A program made the translations under genes and the position numbers. Source: an uncultured Methylococcaceae bacterium (lineage in GTDB: Bacteria > Pseudomonadota > Gammaproteobacteria > Methylococcales > Methylococcaceae). Taken from it: a stretch of DNA of 50,944 bases. Where the stretch lies: positions 1 through 50,944 of the forward strand of contig CAIWDB010000345.1 of assembly GCA_903911305.1 (NCBI GenBank), given 5' to 3'. The notes under the pieces are model-generated. The model searched no databases. It was not told the DNA's origin and was given only the letters and a program-made list of their open reading frames with translations. Every line of letters starts with the position of its first letter. Position 1 is the stretch's first letter. Shown here in pieces: positions 36,977 through 47,000 of this stretch.

Positions 36977-38341
36977 TTAGATCACGCCTAAGGCATCTAA
37001 AAAGACTAGGGCCACGCCGATGGGCGCGACATAACGGACCAAGATGAGCCACCATTGGTAATGACGGGGATCTTGTAGTTTCAACTCGGCTTCACTGCTC
37101 TCCCTGCTCATGATCCAACCAGCGAAAATGGCGATTAACACGCCGCCGACGGGTAGCATGATTTCAGCGGTCAGTGTGTCCACCCATTCATAAACTGTCT
37201 TACCCATCCATGTCACATCCGCCCAGATGTTGAATGAGAACACTGTCCCCAAGCCCAACAACCAGCAAGCAACGCCACTCAACAGGCAAGCTTTTTCCCG
37301 ATCCATCCCCTTATTTTCGCTGAGAAACGCCACTGCTGGTTCGATTAAGGCAACAGCCGAGGTAATGGCGGCAAAGAAAATCAATGCAAAGAACAACATG
37401 CCCGTGAACCAGCCTCCCGGCATTTGACCAAAAGCGATGGGCAAGGTCTCAAAAATCAAACCGGGACCCATGGATGGAGATAGGCCATTGGCGAAAACCA
37501 AAGGGAAAATGGCGATGCCTGCCATCAGAGCGACTAGGGTATCGGCAGCAATCACAAACAAGCTAGACCTTGCGATGGATACATCGGCTGGCAAATAAGA
37601 ACCGTAGACCATAATGGAACCCATACCCAAGCCTAGCGAAAAGAATGCTTGCCCTAAAGCGATTAGCACTCCTTCACCTGTTAGTTTGCTGAAATCCGGA
37701 TTAAACAGAAAAGCCATGCCTTGGCTAAAACCACCAGAACCCATGGCATAAAAATCCAGCATAATTAGCATAAACAAGAGTGCAGGCATCATGAAGCGCG
37801 ACAGACGTTCCAATCCACCACTGACCCCTTTTCTGACCACGAACATGGTTAAGGCAAGGAATAGCGTATGCCAAATCCCCAAATATTCAGGCGAAGATTT
37901 GAAAGACTCAAACAGTCTCGTGGAAGTGGCCGCGTCAATATGCTCAAACAAAGCACTGTTTATCTTGAAGAAATAGGCAATGGCCCAGCCGGCTATGACA
38001 CTATAATAGGAGAGTATCAAAAACCCGGATACGACCCCTAGCCAACCGGCATAGCACCACAATCGGCTGGCTTTGGCTTCCTCGGCCAATGTTCGCATAG
38101 TGTTAATCGGGCTTTGCCTTCCCCTACGCCCTAAAAGGGTTTCAGCAATCATGATGGGAATGCCTATGGCAACCACACTGAGCAGATAGACCAAAACAAA
38201 CGCGCCGCCACCGTTGTCGCCCGCCAGATAGGGAAACTTCCAGATATTGCCCAAACCGATGGCCGAGCCACTCGCCGCCAAGATAAAAGCAAGCCGTGAG
38301 GACCATTGCGCATGGACAAAACGTTGTTCGGTCATATTCAC
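36977..38341 (-). CDS. NSS-family sodium-dependent transporter
   Basis: The 454-residue protein has about 11-12 membrane helices and the LeuT-type first helix AASGSAIGLGNIWKFPYLAGDNGGGAF, which carries the sodium and substrate sites. FFSLGLGMGSIMVYGSYLP is the conserved helix-6 region. Members move amino acids or related small molecules together with sodium. The substrate is unknown. It lies between ratA and smpB, 105 bases upstream of ratA on the same strand. Confidence 0.9.
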   Translation of the reverse strand: MNMTEQRFVHAQWSSRLAFILAASGSAIGLGNIWKFPYLAGDNGGGAFVLVYLLSVVAIGIPIMIAETLLGRRGRQSPINTMRTLAEEAKASRLWCYAGWLGVVSGFLILSYYSVIAGWAIAYFFKINSALFEHIDAATSTRLFESFKSSPEYLGIWHTLFLALTMFVVRKGVSGGLERLSRFMMPALLFMLIMLDFYAMGSGGFSQGMAFLFNPDFSKLTGEGVLIALGQAFFSLGLGMGSIMVYGSYLPADVSIARSSLFVIAADTLVALMAGIAIFPLVFANGLSPSMGPGLIFETLPIAFGQMPGGWFTGMLFFALIFFAAITSAVALIEPAVAFLSENKGMDREKACLLSGVACWLLGLGTVFSFNIWADVTWMGKTVYEWVDTLTAEIMLPVGGVLIAIFAGWIMSRESSEAELKLQDPRHYQWWLILVRYVAPIGVALVFLDALGVI

Positions 38342-38657
38342 CCCAGTTTCAATGATTGATAAGTAAAAACTTTAACTTTGTACTCGCTTTGCCCATCCAA
38401 CAAATTTGGCTATTGCACAACAAGACAGACATTAATCGAACTATTTTAACACTGCCATCTACTTTCTTCTGAATTTTAGCCATACGATTGATTGATATTG
38501 GGGTAAAATAACCTGACGATAATCAGCGCAAATGTAAACGATCAAGATATCCTTCTCCTACAAGCCATGATGTTAAACTTGCTTTGTATTGTCAAAACAA
38601 GCTTTAACTCCCTTGAGTACCCAATTTGAATTTCACAGGTAAAATCTAAATCACCCG
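38342..38657. other. Divergent intergenic region between NSS transporter and smpB
   Basis: These 316 bases contain no supported gene. The region is AT-rich and must hold the promoters of both divergent genes. A TAAAAT at 38640-38645, close to the smpB start, has no good -35 partner at 17 bases, so no promoter is assigned. Confidence 0.5.
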
Positions 38658-39137
38658 ATGGCAGCGAAGAAAAAAAAATCGACGCATGGCGAATCGACTA
38701 TCGCCGTTAACCGCCAAGCAACCCATGAATATTTCATAGAGGAACGCTATGAGGCGGGGCTTGTACTGGAAGGGTGGGAAGTAAAAAGCCTACGCGCAGG
38801 CAAGCTTCAACTTAAAGAAAGCTACGTCATCATAAAGAATGGTGAGGCATGGCTGCTAGGTTCGCATATATCGGCACTCCTATCCGCTTCGACCCACGTC
38901 ATCGCGAACACTACCCGCACACGAAAGCTTTTGATGCATAAGCATGAATTGCACAAGCTAATCGGTTTGGTTGAACGCAAAGGTTTCACCCTGATCCCCT
39001 TGGCAATGTATTGGAACAAAGGCAGGGCTAAACTGGAAATTGGCCTAGCCAAAGGCAAACAATTGCATGACAAACGAGCCACAGAAAAAGATAGGGACTG
39101 GCAACGCGAGAAAGCAAGGGTCATGAAAGAGCGCTAA
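38658..39137 (+). CDS. smpB: SsrA-binding protein SmpB
   Basis: SmpB binds tmRNA and brings it to stalled ribosomes for trans-translation. The 159 residues match the family. [20 protein letters not shown] is followed by [37 protein letters not shown] and the basic C-terminal tail KGKQLHDKR...[11 protein letters not shown]. No tmRNA gene was recognised in the window. Confidence 0.96.
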   Translation: MAAKKKKSTHGESTIAVNRQATHEYFIEERYEAGLVLEGWEVKSLRAGKLQLKESYVIIKNGEAWLLGSHISALLSASTHVIANTTRTRKLLMHKHELHKLIGLVERKGFTLIPLAMYWNKGRAKLEIGLAKGKQLHDKRATEKDRDWQREKARVMKER

Positions 39138-39152
39138 ACAGGGTGCTATTTG

Positions 39153-39409
39153 ATGAATATCGTGGTAAAACCAGCTTATCCCTGCGATGCCGAATGCGTT
39201 GCGCGGCTAATGGGTGAGTTGCTACAAGAGATTATGGATACATTGGACAGTCATTGCTTGAATCCGCTCCGGGTTTAGGCATAACCAGGGCATGGAAGCG
39301 TTTAGAAGTCACTACTCCACCGTTGCCGATGTTCCAACGCAGCTTGGAGTTTTATGAAAAGCATGGGTTCGCCATCACTGGCGGCCGTAAGTTAAAGTCA
39401 CTGTTGTAG
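39153..39409 (+). pseudogene. Decayed GNAT acetyltransferase
   Basis: Downstream of smpB an ATG at 39153 opens 41 codons beginning MNIVVKPAYPCDAECVARLM, a typical GNAT N-terminus, and stops at 39276-39278. In another frame, ending with a TAG at 39407-39409, the sequence reads ITRAWKRLEVTTPPLP, then FQRSLEFYEKHGFAITGGRK, the usual GNAT C-terminal strand and helix. The acetyl-CoA-binding middle part is missing, so the gene has both an internal deletion and a frame change. Neither piece is long enough to function. Confidence 0.6.
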
Positions 39410-39420
39410 AAGATATACCA

Positions 39421-40707
39421 ATGAGATTTACACTTTTTACCTTAGTTTCAAGTCGAACAATCCGCGCTTTGAGTATTTTGCTCCTGTGGGGAATTGCCAC
39501 TTTGGCAATGAGCCCTTCCGTGCAAGCGGGACCTTATTCTGCTTTAGTTGTTGAAGTCGAATCTGGCAAGGTGCTATATGAGAAAAATGCCGACGAGTTG
39601 CGTCATCCTGCCTCGCTCACCAAAATGATGACGCTTTACCTCGTTTTCGAGGCTCTTTCCCGAGGTGAATTGAACCTCAATGACAACATGGTGGCCTCAG
39701 CCTTCGCCGTTTCCAAACCCCCTTCACGCCTAGGCTTGAAAGCGGGAGAGACACTCACAGTTGAAGAAGGCATTTTGGGCTTGGTGACACAGTCCGCCAA
39801 CGATGCTGCCACGGTAATTGCCGAGACTTTAGGCGGGTCGGAACCCGCTTTTGCCGAAATGATGACTGAAAAGGCTCGCCAACTGGGAATGAGCAGTACT
39901 GTGTTCCGCAATGCACAAGGCCTGCCTAACCCCAATCAAGTGACCACCGCATGGGACATGTACCGGCTGGGCCGCGCCCTGCTCAAACATTTCCCGCATT
40001 ATTATTCCTATTTCTCCACCGAAAATTTTTGGTACAGGGATCACAAGTTCGCTAACCACAACCATCTACTGGAAAATTATCCTGGCACCGATGGTATCAA
40101 GACGGGCTTTATCAACTCTTCCGGGTTTAATCTTGTCGCGTCTGCCAAACGCAACGGCGTGAGATTGATCGGCGTAGTTTTCGGGGGTTTGTCCCATTCT
40201 ATACGTGATGCGCATATGATGGAAATATTGGATGACGGTTTCGCCCAAATGGATGGACATGAACCCGCTTTCCACCTTGCAAGCCTAGATAGCACACATT
40301 TCCCAACAATGCTGCGCAAGCCTTTAGAAAAAAGTGTCGGACGACAGAGAATCGAAGTGGAGGAACAAGACGATCCAGAACCCCGAATGTTGCGGACAAC
40401 AAAACCCAAAAAGTTAGCGTCTGCAAGAGAGGAAGCGATTGCCCTTCCTGAAGAACGTGAACCATCGTGGGAGATTAGGGTGGGTGTGTTTGATCAAGCG
40501 AAAGAAGCGCAAAAAAGACTTACCGAGGCACATAAAACCGCCCCTTTCGCGTTCCGCCACGCCAAATCGGGTGTATTATCGCACACCATAAAAGGAAAAA
40601 AGACTTACATCGCCTATTTCAATGGACTGAGCAAAGAAGAAGTCACCCTTGCCTGCCAATCACTCAAGCGAAAGAAACTTGAGTGTTCACCTTCAGTTTC
40701 TGGTTAA
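39421..40707 (+). CDS. D-alanyl-D-alanine carboxypeptidase (PBP5/6-like) with SPOR domain
   Basis: The 428-residue protein has a signal peptide ending near SVQA (residue 36). The S11 peptidase domain has all three motifs: SLTK (Ser 65), SAN (Ser 125) and KTG (Lys 227). It trims the terminal D-Ala of peptidoglycan stem peptides. After a disordered Glu/Lys-rich linker, residues of about 350-425 (WEIRVGVFDQAKEAQKRL onward) form a SPOR domain that binds denuded glycan at the division site, replacing the usual amphipathic anchor. Such S11-SPOR fusions are known. It stands alone, followed by a hairpin terminator. Confidence 0.92.
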   Translation: MRFTLFTLVSSRTIRALSILLLWGIATLAMSPSVQAGPYSALVVEVESGKVLYEKNADELRHPASLTKMMTLYLVFEALSRGELNLNDNMVASAFAVSKPPSRLGLKAGETLTVEEGILGLVTQSANDAATVIAETLGGSEPAFAEMMTEKARQLGMSSTVFRNAQGLPNPNQVTTAWDMYRLGRALLKHFPHYYSYFSTENFWYRDHKFANHNHLLENYPGTDGIKTGFINSSGFNLVASAKRNGVRLIGVVFGGLSHSIRDAHMMEILDDGFAQMDGHEPAFHLASLDSTHFPTMLRKPLEKSVGRQRIEVEEQDDPEPRMLRTTKPKKLASAREEAIALPEEREPSWEIRVGVFDQAKEAQKRLTEAHKTAPFAFRHAKSGVLSHTIKGKKTYIAYFNGLSKEEVTLACQSLKRKKLECSPSVSG

Positions 40708-40718
40708 ACCGAAAACAC

Positions 40719-40752
40719 ACAGATAACATCCAGAAATAAGGATGTTATCTGT
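40719..40752. terminator. Bidirectional terminator between dacA-like gene and kbp
   Basis: ACAGATAACATCC (40719-40731) and GGATGTTATCTGT (40740-40752) form a perfect 13-base stem with an 8-base loop. It lies between two convergent genes. On the minus strand GTGTTTTC follows the stem; the plus-strand T-tract is weaker. Confidence 0.65.
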
Positions 40753-40791
40753 GGCTCAATGCGGGGCTGTTTTGACAGATATACTAGCGCA

Positions 40792-41250
40792 TTAGGAAAG
40801 GATTCTAATTTGCTGACCCGGAAAAATTTTATCCGGGTGTTTGATGACCTCGCGATTGTCCTCAAACAGCTTTTGGAATTTTGACGAATCTCCATAAAAC
40901 TGTTTGGCTATTGCAGAAAGCGAATCACCCGATTTGATGGTATAAAACGTCGAACCTCCAACCGTCTGAGTTTGTCCTTCAGCGTTAGAAGAAGACGACC
41001 CGTTCACTTCTATGTTAGAGACAACTCTGCCGACTCCATCAATGTTTCCTGCCATTAGCACTGCTTTTTCAATCGCATCAACGGATATTGCCGTTCCGCT
41101 TAGGGTGACAAAACTATTGACAAACTCAACCCCTAAATTTTCAATGCCAGGGTTGTCGGCTTCAATGGTTTTCTTGATTGTCGCCGCTGGATCTTCCTTG
41201 CCACTAAACAATTTGTGACCAACATTGGCCACGAAATCAAAAACACTCAT
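40792..41250 (-). CDS. kbp: BON-LysM protein, Kbp (YgaU) family
   Basis: From the ATG at 41250 (GGAG 6 bases before it) the protein is 152 residues. MSVFDFVANVGHKLF at the start matches E. coli Kbp/YgaU. A BON domain (about 25-90) and a LysM domain (about 100-150, FYTIKSGDSLSAIAKQFYGD, ending PGQQIRIL) follow. In E. coli Kbp is a cytoplasmic potassium-binding protein made under osmotic stress. There is no signal peptide here either. It follows yidB by 40 bases and ends at a terminator. Confidence 0.9.
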   Translation of the reverse strand: MSVFDFVANVGHKLFSGKEDPAATIKKTIEADNPGIENLGVEFVNSFVTLSGTAISVDAIEKAVLMAGNIDGVGRVVSNIEVNGSSSSNAEGQTQTVGGSTFYTIKSGDSLSAIAKQFYGDSSKFQKLFEDNREVIKHPDKIFPGQQIRILS

Positions 41251-41290
41251 GACTTGCTCCAAATTTTCGTAACGACAGCATCATGCAGGA

Positions 41291-41722
41291 TTAAGCGGTA
41301 TGTTCGGTATTCCCCGAAAGCTTCCCTTTCAAAAATTCCATGCCGAGCGAAATCAAGCTGCCAGAGTCAGCAACTTCCCCGTTAGGAGTCAACAAATCAA
41401 TGACTTTAGGCAGTAAACTGGCTAGGTCTGACGAGATATTGTCCACTGGCAAACTAATATCGTTGGAGATTTTTTGCAATTCTCCAGCGCCCAACACTTG
41501 TTTGATCTGCTCGGCAGTGATGGGCAAATTTTCACCTGTGCCGACCCAAGAGGAGATGATGCCCCCCAACCCCTTTTCTTCAAAAGTTTTCATAAGTCCG
41601 CTGATACCGCCAATCTCTGGCTTGTTTAGAAGTTCCATGACCAGCTTAAATACACCACTGGCTTGTTCTGAATGGGTAAAATCACCGATCATTTTGCTAA
41701 CGATGTCTTCGACGAAGCTCAT
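41291..41722 (-). CDS. yidB: YidB-family (DUF937) protein
   Basis: The 143-residue soluble protein has the YidB pattern: a Gly-rich middle GLMKTFEEKGLGGIISSWVGTGEN, then LPITAEQIKQVLGAGELQKI, then SLLPKVIDLLTPNGEV. The family's function is unknown. It is upstream of kbp on the same strand and probably co-transcribed, which hints at a shared stress role. Confidence 0.88.
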   Translation of the reverse strand: MSFVEDIVSKMIGDFTHSEQASGVFKLVMELLNKPEIGGISGLMKTFEEKGLGGIISSWVGTGENLPITAEQIKQVLGAGELQKISNDISLPVDNISSDLASLLPKVIDLLTPNGEVADSGSLISLGMEFLKGKLSGNTEHTA

Positions 41723-42043
41723 ACAGTCACCTTATTTGGTTGGGTTATAGATAAAGTCTAGCTTGGATGTCAATTCCCTAGAAAAATGTAGAACGCCGCA
41801 TCACATTAATTTTGAGTTTCGACTAGGCATCTTATCATGTTGACAGACTATTGATAAGCATTTGATTGAATTGGGTATTATTTACAATTATATTTAGATC
41901 ATTAAAAATATAATTTGCAAGTATCAGTAGATTTTCAGGCATTATTGTTAAACTCTGTTGCCAATTATCCTGAGCTTTCTGATTCGCTATCTTAATTGTT
42001 CAATTTACATCGCTTTATAAATAAAGCTTCATGGGGAACACCA
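41723..42043. other. AT-rich divergent intergenic region
   Basis: These 321 bases separate yidB (minus) from the PAS/CxxC gene (plus). They are AT-rich and without a supported gene. One promoter-like pair for the plus strand is listed separately. A TTGACA at 41840-41845 has no convincing -10 at 16-18 bases. Confidence 0.5.
41866..41894 (+). promoter_or_regulatory. Possible sigma-70 promoter of the PAS/CxxC gene
   Basis: TTGAAT (41866-41871) and TATATT (41889-41894) are separated by exactly 17 bases, matching 4 and 5 of 6 consensus positions. The pair lies about 150 bases before the chosen ATG at 42044. Confidence 0.35.
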
Positions 42044-42637
42044 ATGAAGGACAATAATTGCTGCGTGACTTATCGAATCAATGAACGTGACGAAATTACC
42101 TCCGTCAACGATGACTGGTGTCGGTATGCCAGCGAGCACGGATGGGAGAACGTTTCTCCCGATAACGCAATCAATATGCCCATTTATCATTATATAACAG
42201 ACACCACAACGTCTATAATTTATGAAAATTTATTCAAACGGGTTCGTGGCGGGTCAACAGTCCGGTATACCTTCAATTGCGAATCCAGTTCCCACCGACG
42301 CAAGATGGAGATGACGGTCACCGCATTGGGAAATAGAGGGGGCGTTGAAATTAAGGCTCGAATGTTATCGAAACAGGCACGCATACTACAGAATATTAAT
42401 ACCGAAGCTACCTATCAACAGGAAAAATTCATGCGCGCTTGCGGTTGGTGTTACCGGATCGACATGAACGGCAAATGGTTGGATATTGAAGTTGCGGTGT
42501 CAAAATTGGGAATATATGAATTTTCCCGCTTACCTAAATTGACACATGGGATTTGCAAGGATTGTTATTCGGACATGATTAAGGAGGTGAGTTCATCCAT
42601 AGGAATTCGGCAACCATCAGTTTCCAGCACCTCATAA
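42044..42637 (+). CDS. Stand-alone PAS-like protein with CxxC/HGICxxC module
   Basis: From the ATG at 42044 the protein is 197 residues. Residues of about 5-110 look like a PAS domain (CVTYRINERDEITSVNDDW, then YHYITD and a RVRGGSTVRYTF strand). The C-terminal 50 residues hold CGWC, a spacer of about 35 residues, then LTHGICKDC. This CxxC and HGICxxC pair is seen at the end of many PAS-containing histidine kinases and response regulators, where it probably binds metal. Here no kinase or output domain is attached, so it may be a small sensor acting on a partner. An earlier TTG start (41996) is less likely. Confidence 0.7.
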   Translation: MKDNNCCVTYRINERDEITSVNDDWCRYASEHGWENVSPDNAINMPIYHYITDTTTSIIYENLFKRVRGGSTVRYTFNCESSSHRRKMEMTVTALGNRGGVEIKARMLSKQARILQNINTEATYQQEKFMRACGWCYRIDMNGKWLDIEVAVSKLGIYEFSRLPKLTHGICKDCYSDMIKEVSSSIGIRQPSVSSTS

Positions 42638-42646
42638 CTCACCCAC

Positions 42647-43144
42647 CTACAATAAGTTCTTATGCCAGAACAATGCCTTGCCAACTTGTGGATTGAGTTC
42701 ATAGGGGTAAAAGCCGCTCTTTTTGTAAACCGCTTTAGCAACACAGTTTCCTTCCAACACTTCTAGCGTAAGCTTGCAACAACCCAGTGACAAGGCAATT
42801 TCCTCAATCCTTTCCAATAATTGCTTGGCTATGCCTTGACCTTGGTATCTTTTTGCCACCACTAGATCATGGATATTCAACAATGGTTTACAGGCAAAAG
42901 TGGAAAAACCATCAAAGCAAATCGATAAGCCTACCGGAGTATCACCGTCATACGCCAGAATGACATGAACCCCGTTCCGTTTTTGCAGTTCTGAAATAAG
43001 ATTTTGCTTGGTGAATAGTGAAAGTCCGCAATTCCCTCCCATGTCATCAAGCGCATATTGATTGAGTAAACTGAGTATGGCTTCACCGTGAACTGTATCC
43101 AGCAAATCGGCAATGACTATTTCAATAATGGAGTTGCTTGTCAT
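42647..43144 (-). CDS. GNAT-family N-acetyltransferase
   Basis: The 165-residue protein has the GNAT core: IHDLVVAKRYQGQGIAKQLL is the acetyl-CoA pyrophosphate loop with QGQGIA, CKLTLEVLEGNCVAKAVYKKSGF is the following strand and helix, and the end is typical. The substrate is not predictable. It is convergent with the PAS/CxxC gene, with 9 bases between the stops. Confidence 0.88.
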   Translation of the reverse strand: MTSNSIIEIVIADLLDTVHGEAILSLLNQYALDDMGGNCGLSLFTKQNLISELQKRNGVHVILAYDGDTPVGLSICFDGFSTFACKPLLNIHDLVVAKRYQGQGIAKQLLERIEEIALSLGCCKLTLEVLEGNCVAKAVYKKSGFYPYELNPQVGKALFWHKNLL

Positions 43145-43382
43145 TCAAATTCGTCATAGTGCAATTATGGGGTGAGATTTATTTCCCTTGCTTGGTAGGC
43201 AAAAAGCTAGGATAGCATGGCATCCGCCTAAACTCCATGGTTTGGAAAAAACTTGTGCCGATTTTAATGTTAACGAGCATAGTATCAATATTTTTTTGAT
43301 GCACTTGTCAGTCGCCCATCATCAATGCTTCATTAACATTGCCATGTCAAGGTATAATAATTGTTATTTGATTACGATCTTT

Positions 43383-44003
43383 ATGAGCCAAGGCATCTTA
43401 TTCGTCATTTCAGCACCCTCTGGGGCAGGCAAGACTAGCCTAGTCAAGGAACTTCGCTTACAGATGGAGGGATTTTCAGTATCTGTATCCCACACTACAC
43501 GTGCTATGCGCAAAGGGGAACTTGAAGGTGTTGATTACTATTTCACCCACCCTAGGGCATTTGAGGAAATGGTCTCCGCTGGGGAATTTCTGGAATATGC
43601 CGAGGTGTTTGGCAACTATTACGGAACTGCAAAAACAACAGTGGAAAATGTCTTGCTTGCAGGAAATGATGTGGTGCTTGAGATAGACTGGCAGGGTGCA
43701 AGACAAGTCAAAGCGATGATGCCAAACTGTCGAACCATATTCATTCTCCCCCCTTCACGCGAGGCATTGTGGCAGCGCCTACAAGGGCGTGGACAGGACG
43801 ATGCTGGAATAATCGCTCGCAGGATGCGTGATGCCATCTCAGAAATGTCACATTTCACCGAATACGACTACTTGATCGTCAACGATAACTTCAACGAAGC
43901 AGTTGCTGAAATGCGCAGCATTGTCGTGTCCAGTCGTTTAAGGACACTCAATCAATCTTCCCGCAAAAAAGACTTAATCATTAGCTTGCTGAGCCAAACC
44001 TAA
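43383..44003 (+). CDS. gmk: Guanylate kinase
   Basis: Gmk phosphorylates GMP to GDP. From the ATG at 43383 the protein is 206 residues, matching E. coli. It has the P-loop SAPSGAGKTSLVK, the GMP-binding VSHTTRAMRKGELEGVDYYF, EVFGNYYGT and EIDWQGARQVK segments. The longer open frame upstream has no family resemblance. rpoZ and spoT, frequent neighbours, do not follow; the next gene is convergent after 25 bases. Confidence 0.96.
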   Translation: MSQGILFVISAPSGAGKTSLVKELRLQMEGFSVSVSHTTRAMRKGELEGVDYYFTHPRAFEEMVSAGEFLEYAEVFGNYYGTAKTTVENVLLAGNDVVLEIDWQGARQVKAMMPNCRTIFILPPSREALWQRLQGRGQDDAGIIARRMRDAISEMSHFTEYDYLIVNDNFNEAVAEMRSIVVSSRLRTLNQSSRKKDLIISLLSQT

Positions 44004-44028
44004 ATCGTTCCCTAGGTGATTATATAAA

Positions 44029-47000
44029 TCATGGTTTAATATCTGTTATTGTTTTCCCTTGATTCATCCGAGTTAATTGAAAGACTCCCGGAATTGAATC
44101 TTTGAAAGTCCATTTATCAATATCCGCACTCGTCGTTATACCTTCAGCAATTTTTGCTATATCAAGTTTTATCTTTGCTGGTTCTTTATTGAGTTCAGCA
44201 ACCAAATCATATTCGGTTGCTTTAGCATTTACATTCAACGGATCAAATCCATACTCCCTTGAATATTTGAGAGTTCTTAATGGATTACTCGATCTTACAA
44301 TAAGGTGGCGAATTATTCTCTGCGGCCCAACACTTCTAAAATCCCATTGTGATATTGGCTGACCGAGGGACTGAAAAACCAAGTTCGCCAACAACCTCAA
44401 CGATCCATTTTCCTTGCCTCCGTTACCGTCCTGTTCCCCTCCTACATCAGCTACTGCTTCTCCAGTCACAGCAGTATTTCCTGACGGGCTTATAGTATAT
44501 CTTAAACCATATTTTGGCTCGATTTCTTGAGCGGTAAAGATTCCATAAACAGGCAAAGGCTGAGGTATTATTGCTCCCTCTGCATTATGATAATCAACAA
44601 GATAGTTATTACCTCCATTACCATCGGAAATAGTATACCCTAGATTAACATTTAGAACACGTCTGCCTACATCTTGGCTGTCGAAACTTTGACTTAATGG
44701 GCTTAACAAGTCACCCGTTTGCAAACCGACACTAAATGGTATTTTTGATGATAAAGAACTACCATCATGTATTTTACTGTCAGGGACTGCAAATAAATTT
44801 AAATCAGCAGGGTTGACAGTTAGTTGCCCACTTCCATAATTGATGGAATAGTTGATTGCCGTCTGTCCAGACGGTGTGATGAGATAATTACCTACATTTC
44901 TGGCACCTTGTGAGGAGCCGGTGTATGTCAACGTGCCAAGTAATACACTCTTATCATCTCCGGGGACAAAGCCATTGTAGGTCACACCATTCGCACCTTG
45001 GTTAAGCAGCCCATCATAGGTTTTGATTTGGTTGTTAGCGGTAATAGACAGATTGGCAGGATCAATAACAAGATTGCTGCTGACATAACTAATGTTGTAG
45101 TTTTGGGCCGTTTGCCCGGTTGGCGTGATTAGGTAATTCCCTACATTCTTAGCGCCTTGCGAAGAACCTGTATAGCTCAATGAACCGTTGAGCACACTAC
45201 TGTTTTCTCCAAGAACAAAGCCACTGTAAACCACTCCATTTCCCCCAAGGTATGATAAGCCATTATAGGTAATGTTTTGACTATTGGCTGACACTGTCAG
45301 CTTTGCCTGATCAATGGTAAGAGTACCATCGTTGAGGGCTGTAACATTGTAATTACCATGTACGCCAACGCTAGTATTTCCAATTTTGTAGGCGTTGACT
45401 GTACCAGGCAAAAAAGTCCCTACTACGGTATTTGGAGTTGCGGTACTGCCAACAGTGAAATTTAGCAAAGACTGGGCGTTTTCGCCATTAGCCATGCCTA
45501 AACCACCCACTGTATAAAGTGGCACAGGTGCAGGGTTGACACTATCACCGTAGATCCGTGTCCCCGGAGCATTGCTGCCAGCCGTCAGGGTAATGTCACG
45601 AGTATTAACCGTCAACGCTGTGGCATTCGTAGCTAATTGATCGAAAATATAATTACCGAAGTTGGCAACCAAGCCGCTGCCATTGATCGCATACTGTCCT
45701 ACGTTAGTGGATGGATCTGAAGGACTGGCAAAGGTTTTTGTGCCGGTGGTAGCGTTTGACTCGGTGTCGGTGAACTTGAAGCCGGTGACGGTTCCGGTGA
45801 AAACTGGATTGGCATCGCCATACACGCGCTGCGAAAAGTCGGCTTCGTAGGTCAGCATAGCTGGGTTGATACTTAACGTACCATCTATATAGCTAAGCAC
45901 GTAGTTCGAGGCGCTTTGCCCACTTGGTGCAATAACATAACTACCTACATTCTTGGCACCTTGTGAAGTGCCTGAATAGCTGAGCGTACCGTTTAGCACA
46001 CTGCTATTTTCGTTATTTACAAAACCATCGTAGCTTACACCGTTGCCTCCAGCATAGGGCAAACCATCATAGGTTTTGTTCAGGCTATTTGCGGTTACAA
46101 ATAGTTTGGCAGGGTTGATGGTGAGAGTCCCGTCGTTGATTTGAGTAACACTGTAGTTACCATGAATACCGACGCTGATGCCACCAACTTTATAGGCGTT
46201 GGCATCCAAGGGCTGGTAAACCCCTGCCCCTGTACTGCTATTGGCAGCGCTGCCAATAGTGAAGTTAAGAAGGGTCTGAGCGTCTTCACCATTAGCCATG
46301 CCCGACCCGCCCACAGAGTAACTCACCACCGGGTTAGTGGTTTGACCATAGAATCGATTGCCCAGACCATTACTGCCAGCCGTAAGGGTGATGGCGCGAG
46401 GGTTGACAGTCAATGCGATGGCGTTCTCAGCAGCTTGATCGAACGTGTAGTTGCCGTAATTGGCTATCAGACCACCGCCATTGACCGCGTACTGTCCAAT
46501 GTTGCTGAGTGGTGTCGCGGGACTGGCGAATGTCTTACTGCCGCTGGTGGCGTTGGATTCGGTGTCGGAAAGCTTGAAGCCACTGACAGTTCCGGTGAAA
46601 GTCGGATTGGCATCTCCGTACATGCGCTGCTGAGGATCGGAGAAATAGGTTAGTTTTGCCGGGTTGATTGTCAACGCATTGGCGTTGTTGGTTGCTTGGA
46701 CAAAGATATAGTTACCGTAGTTGGCTGCCAAACCGCTACCATCAATGGAGTACGACCCGACGTTGCTGGATTGTACCGCAGAACTGGCAAAAGTCTTGAT
46801 GCCAGTAGTTGCGTTGGACTCGGTATCGGTGGCTACGAAACCGGTGACAGTTCCAGCGAAGGTGGGATTTGCATCGCCATACAAGCGTTGTCTGGGTTCA
46901 GATGTGTAGGTCAGTATCGCAGGATTGATAACGCCAATAGTACCATTGATACTATTGAGGTATCCATAAACTGGATTGCCCTTTGAATCTACCGAATTAA

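Noticed and set aside
38342-38657. smpB promoter at the TAAAAT box
   Set aside because: No acceptable -35 element is found at 16-18 bases, so it is not listed as a promoter.
43188-43382. A 65-residue N-terminal extension of guanylate kinase
   Set aside because: It has no family match; the ATG at 43383 gives the standard start two to three residues before the first strand.
44004-44028. Terminator between gmk and the adhesin gene
   Set aside because: Only a weak 4-base stem is possible in the 25-base gap.
46141-46653. Plus-strand frame of 170 codons opposite the MBG array
   Set aside because: It is antisense to the repeat units and reflects their codon pattern.
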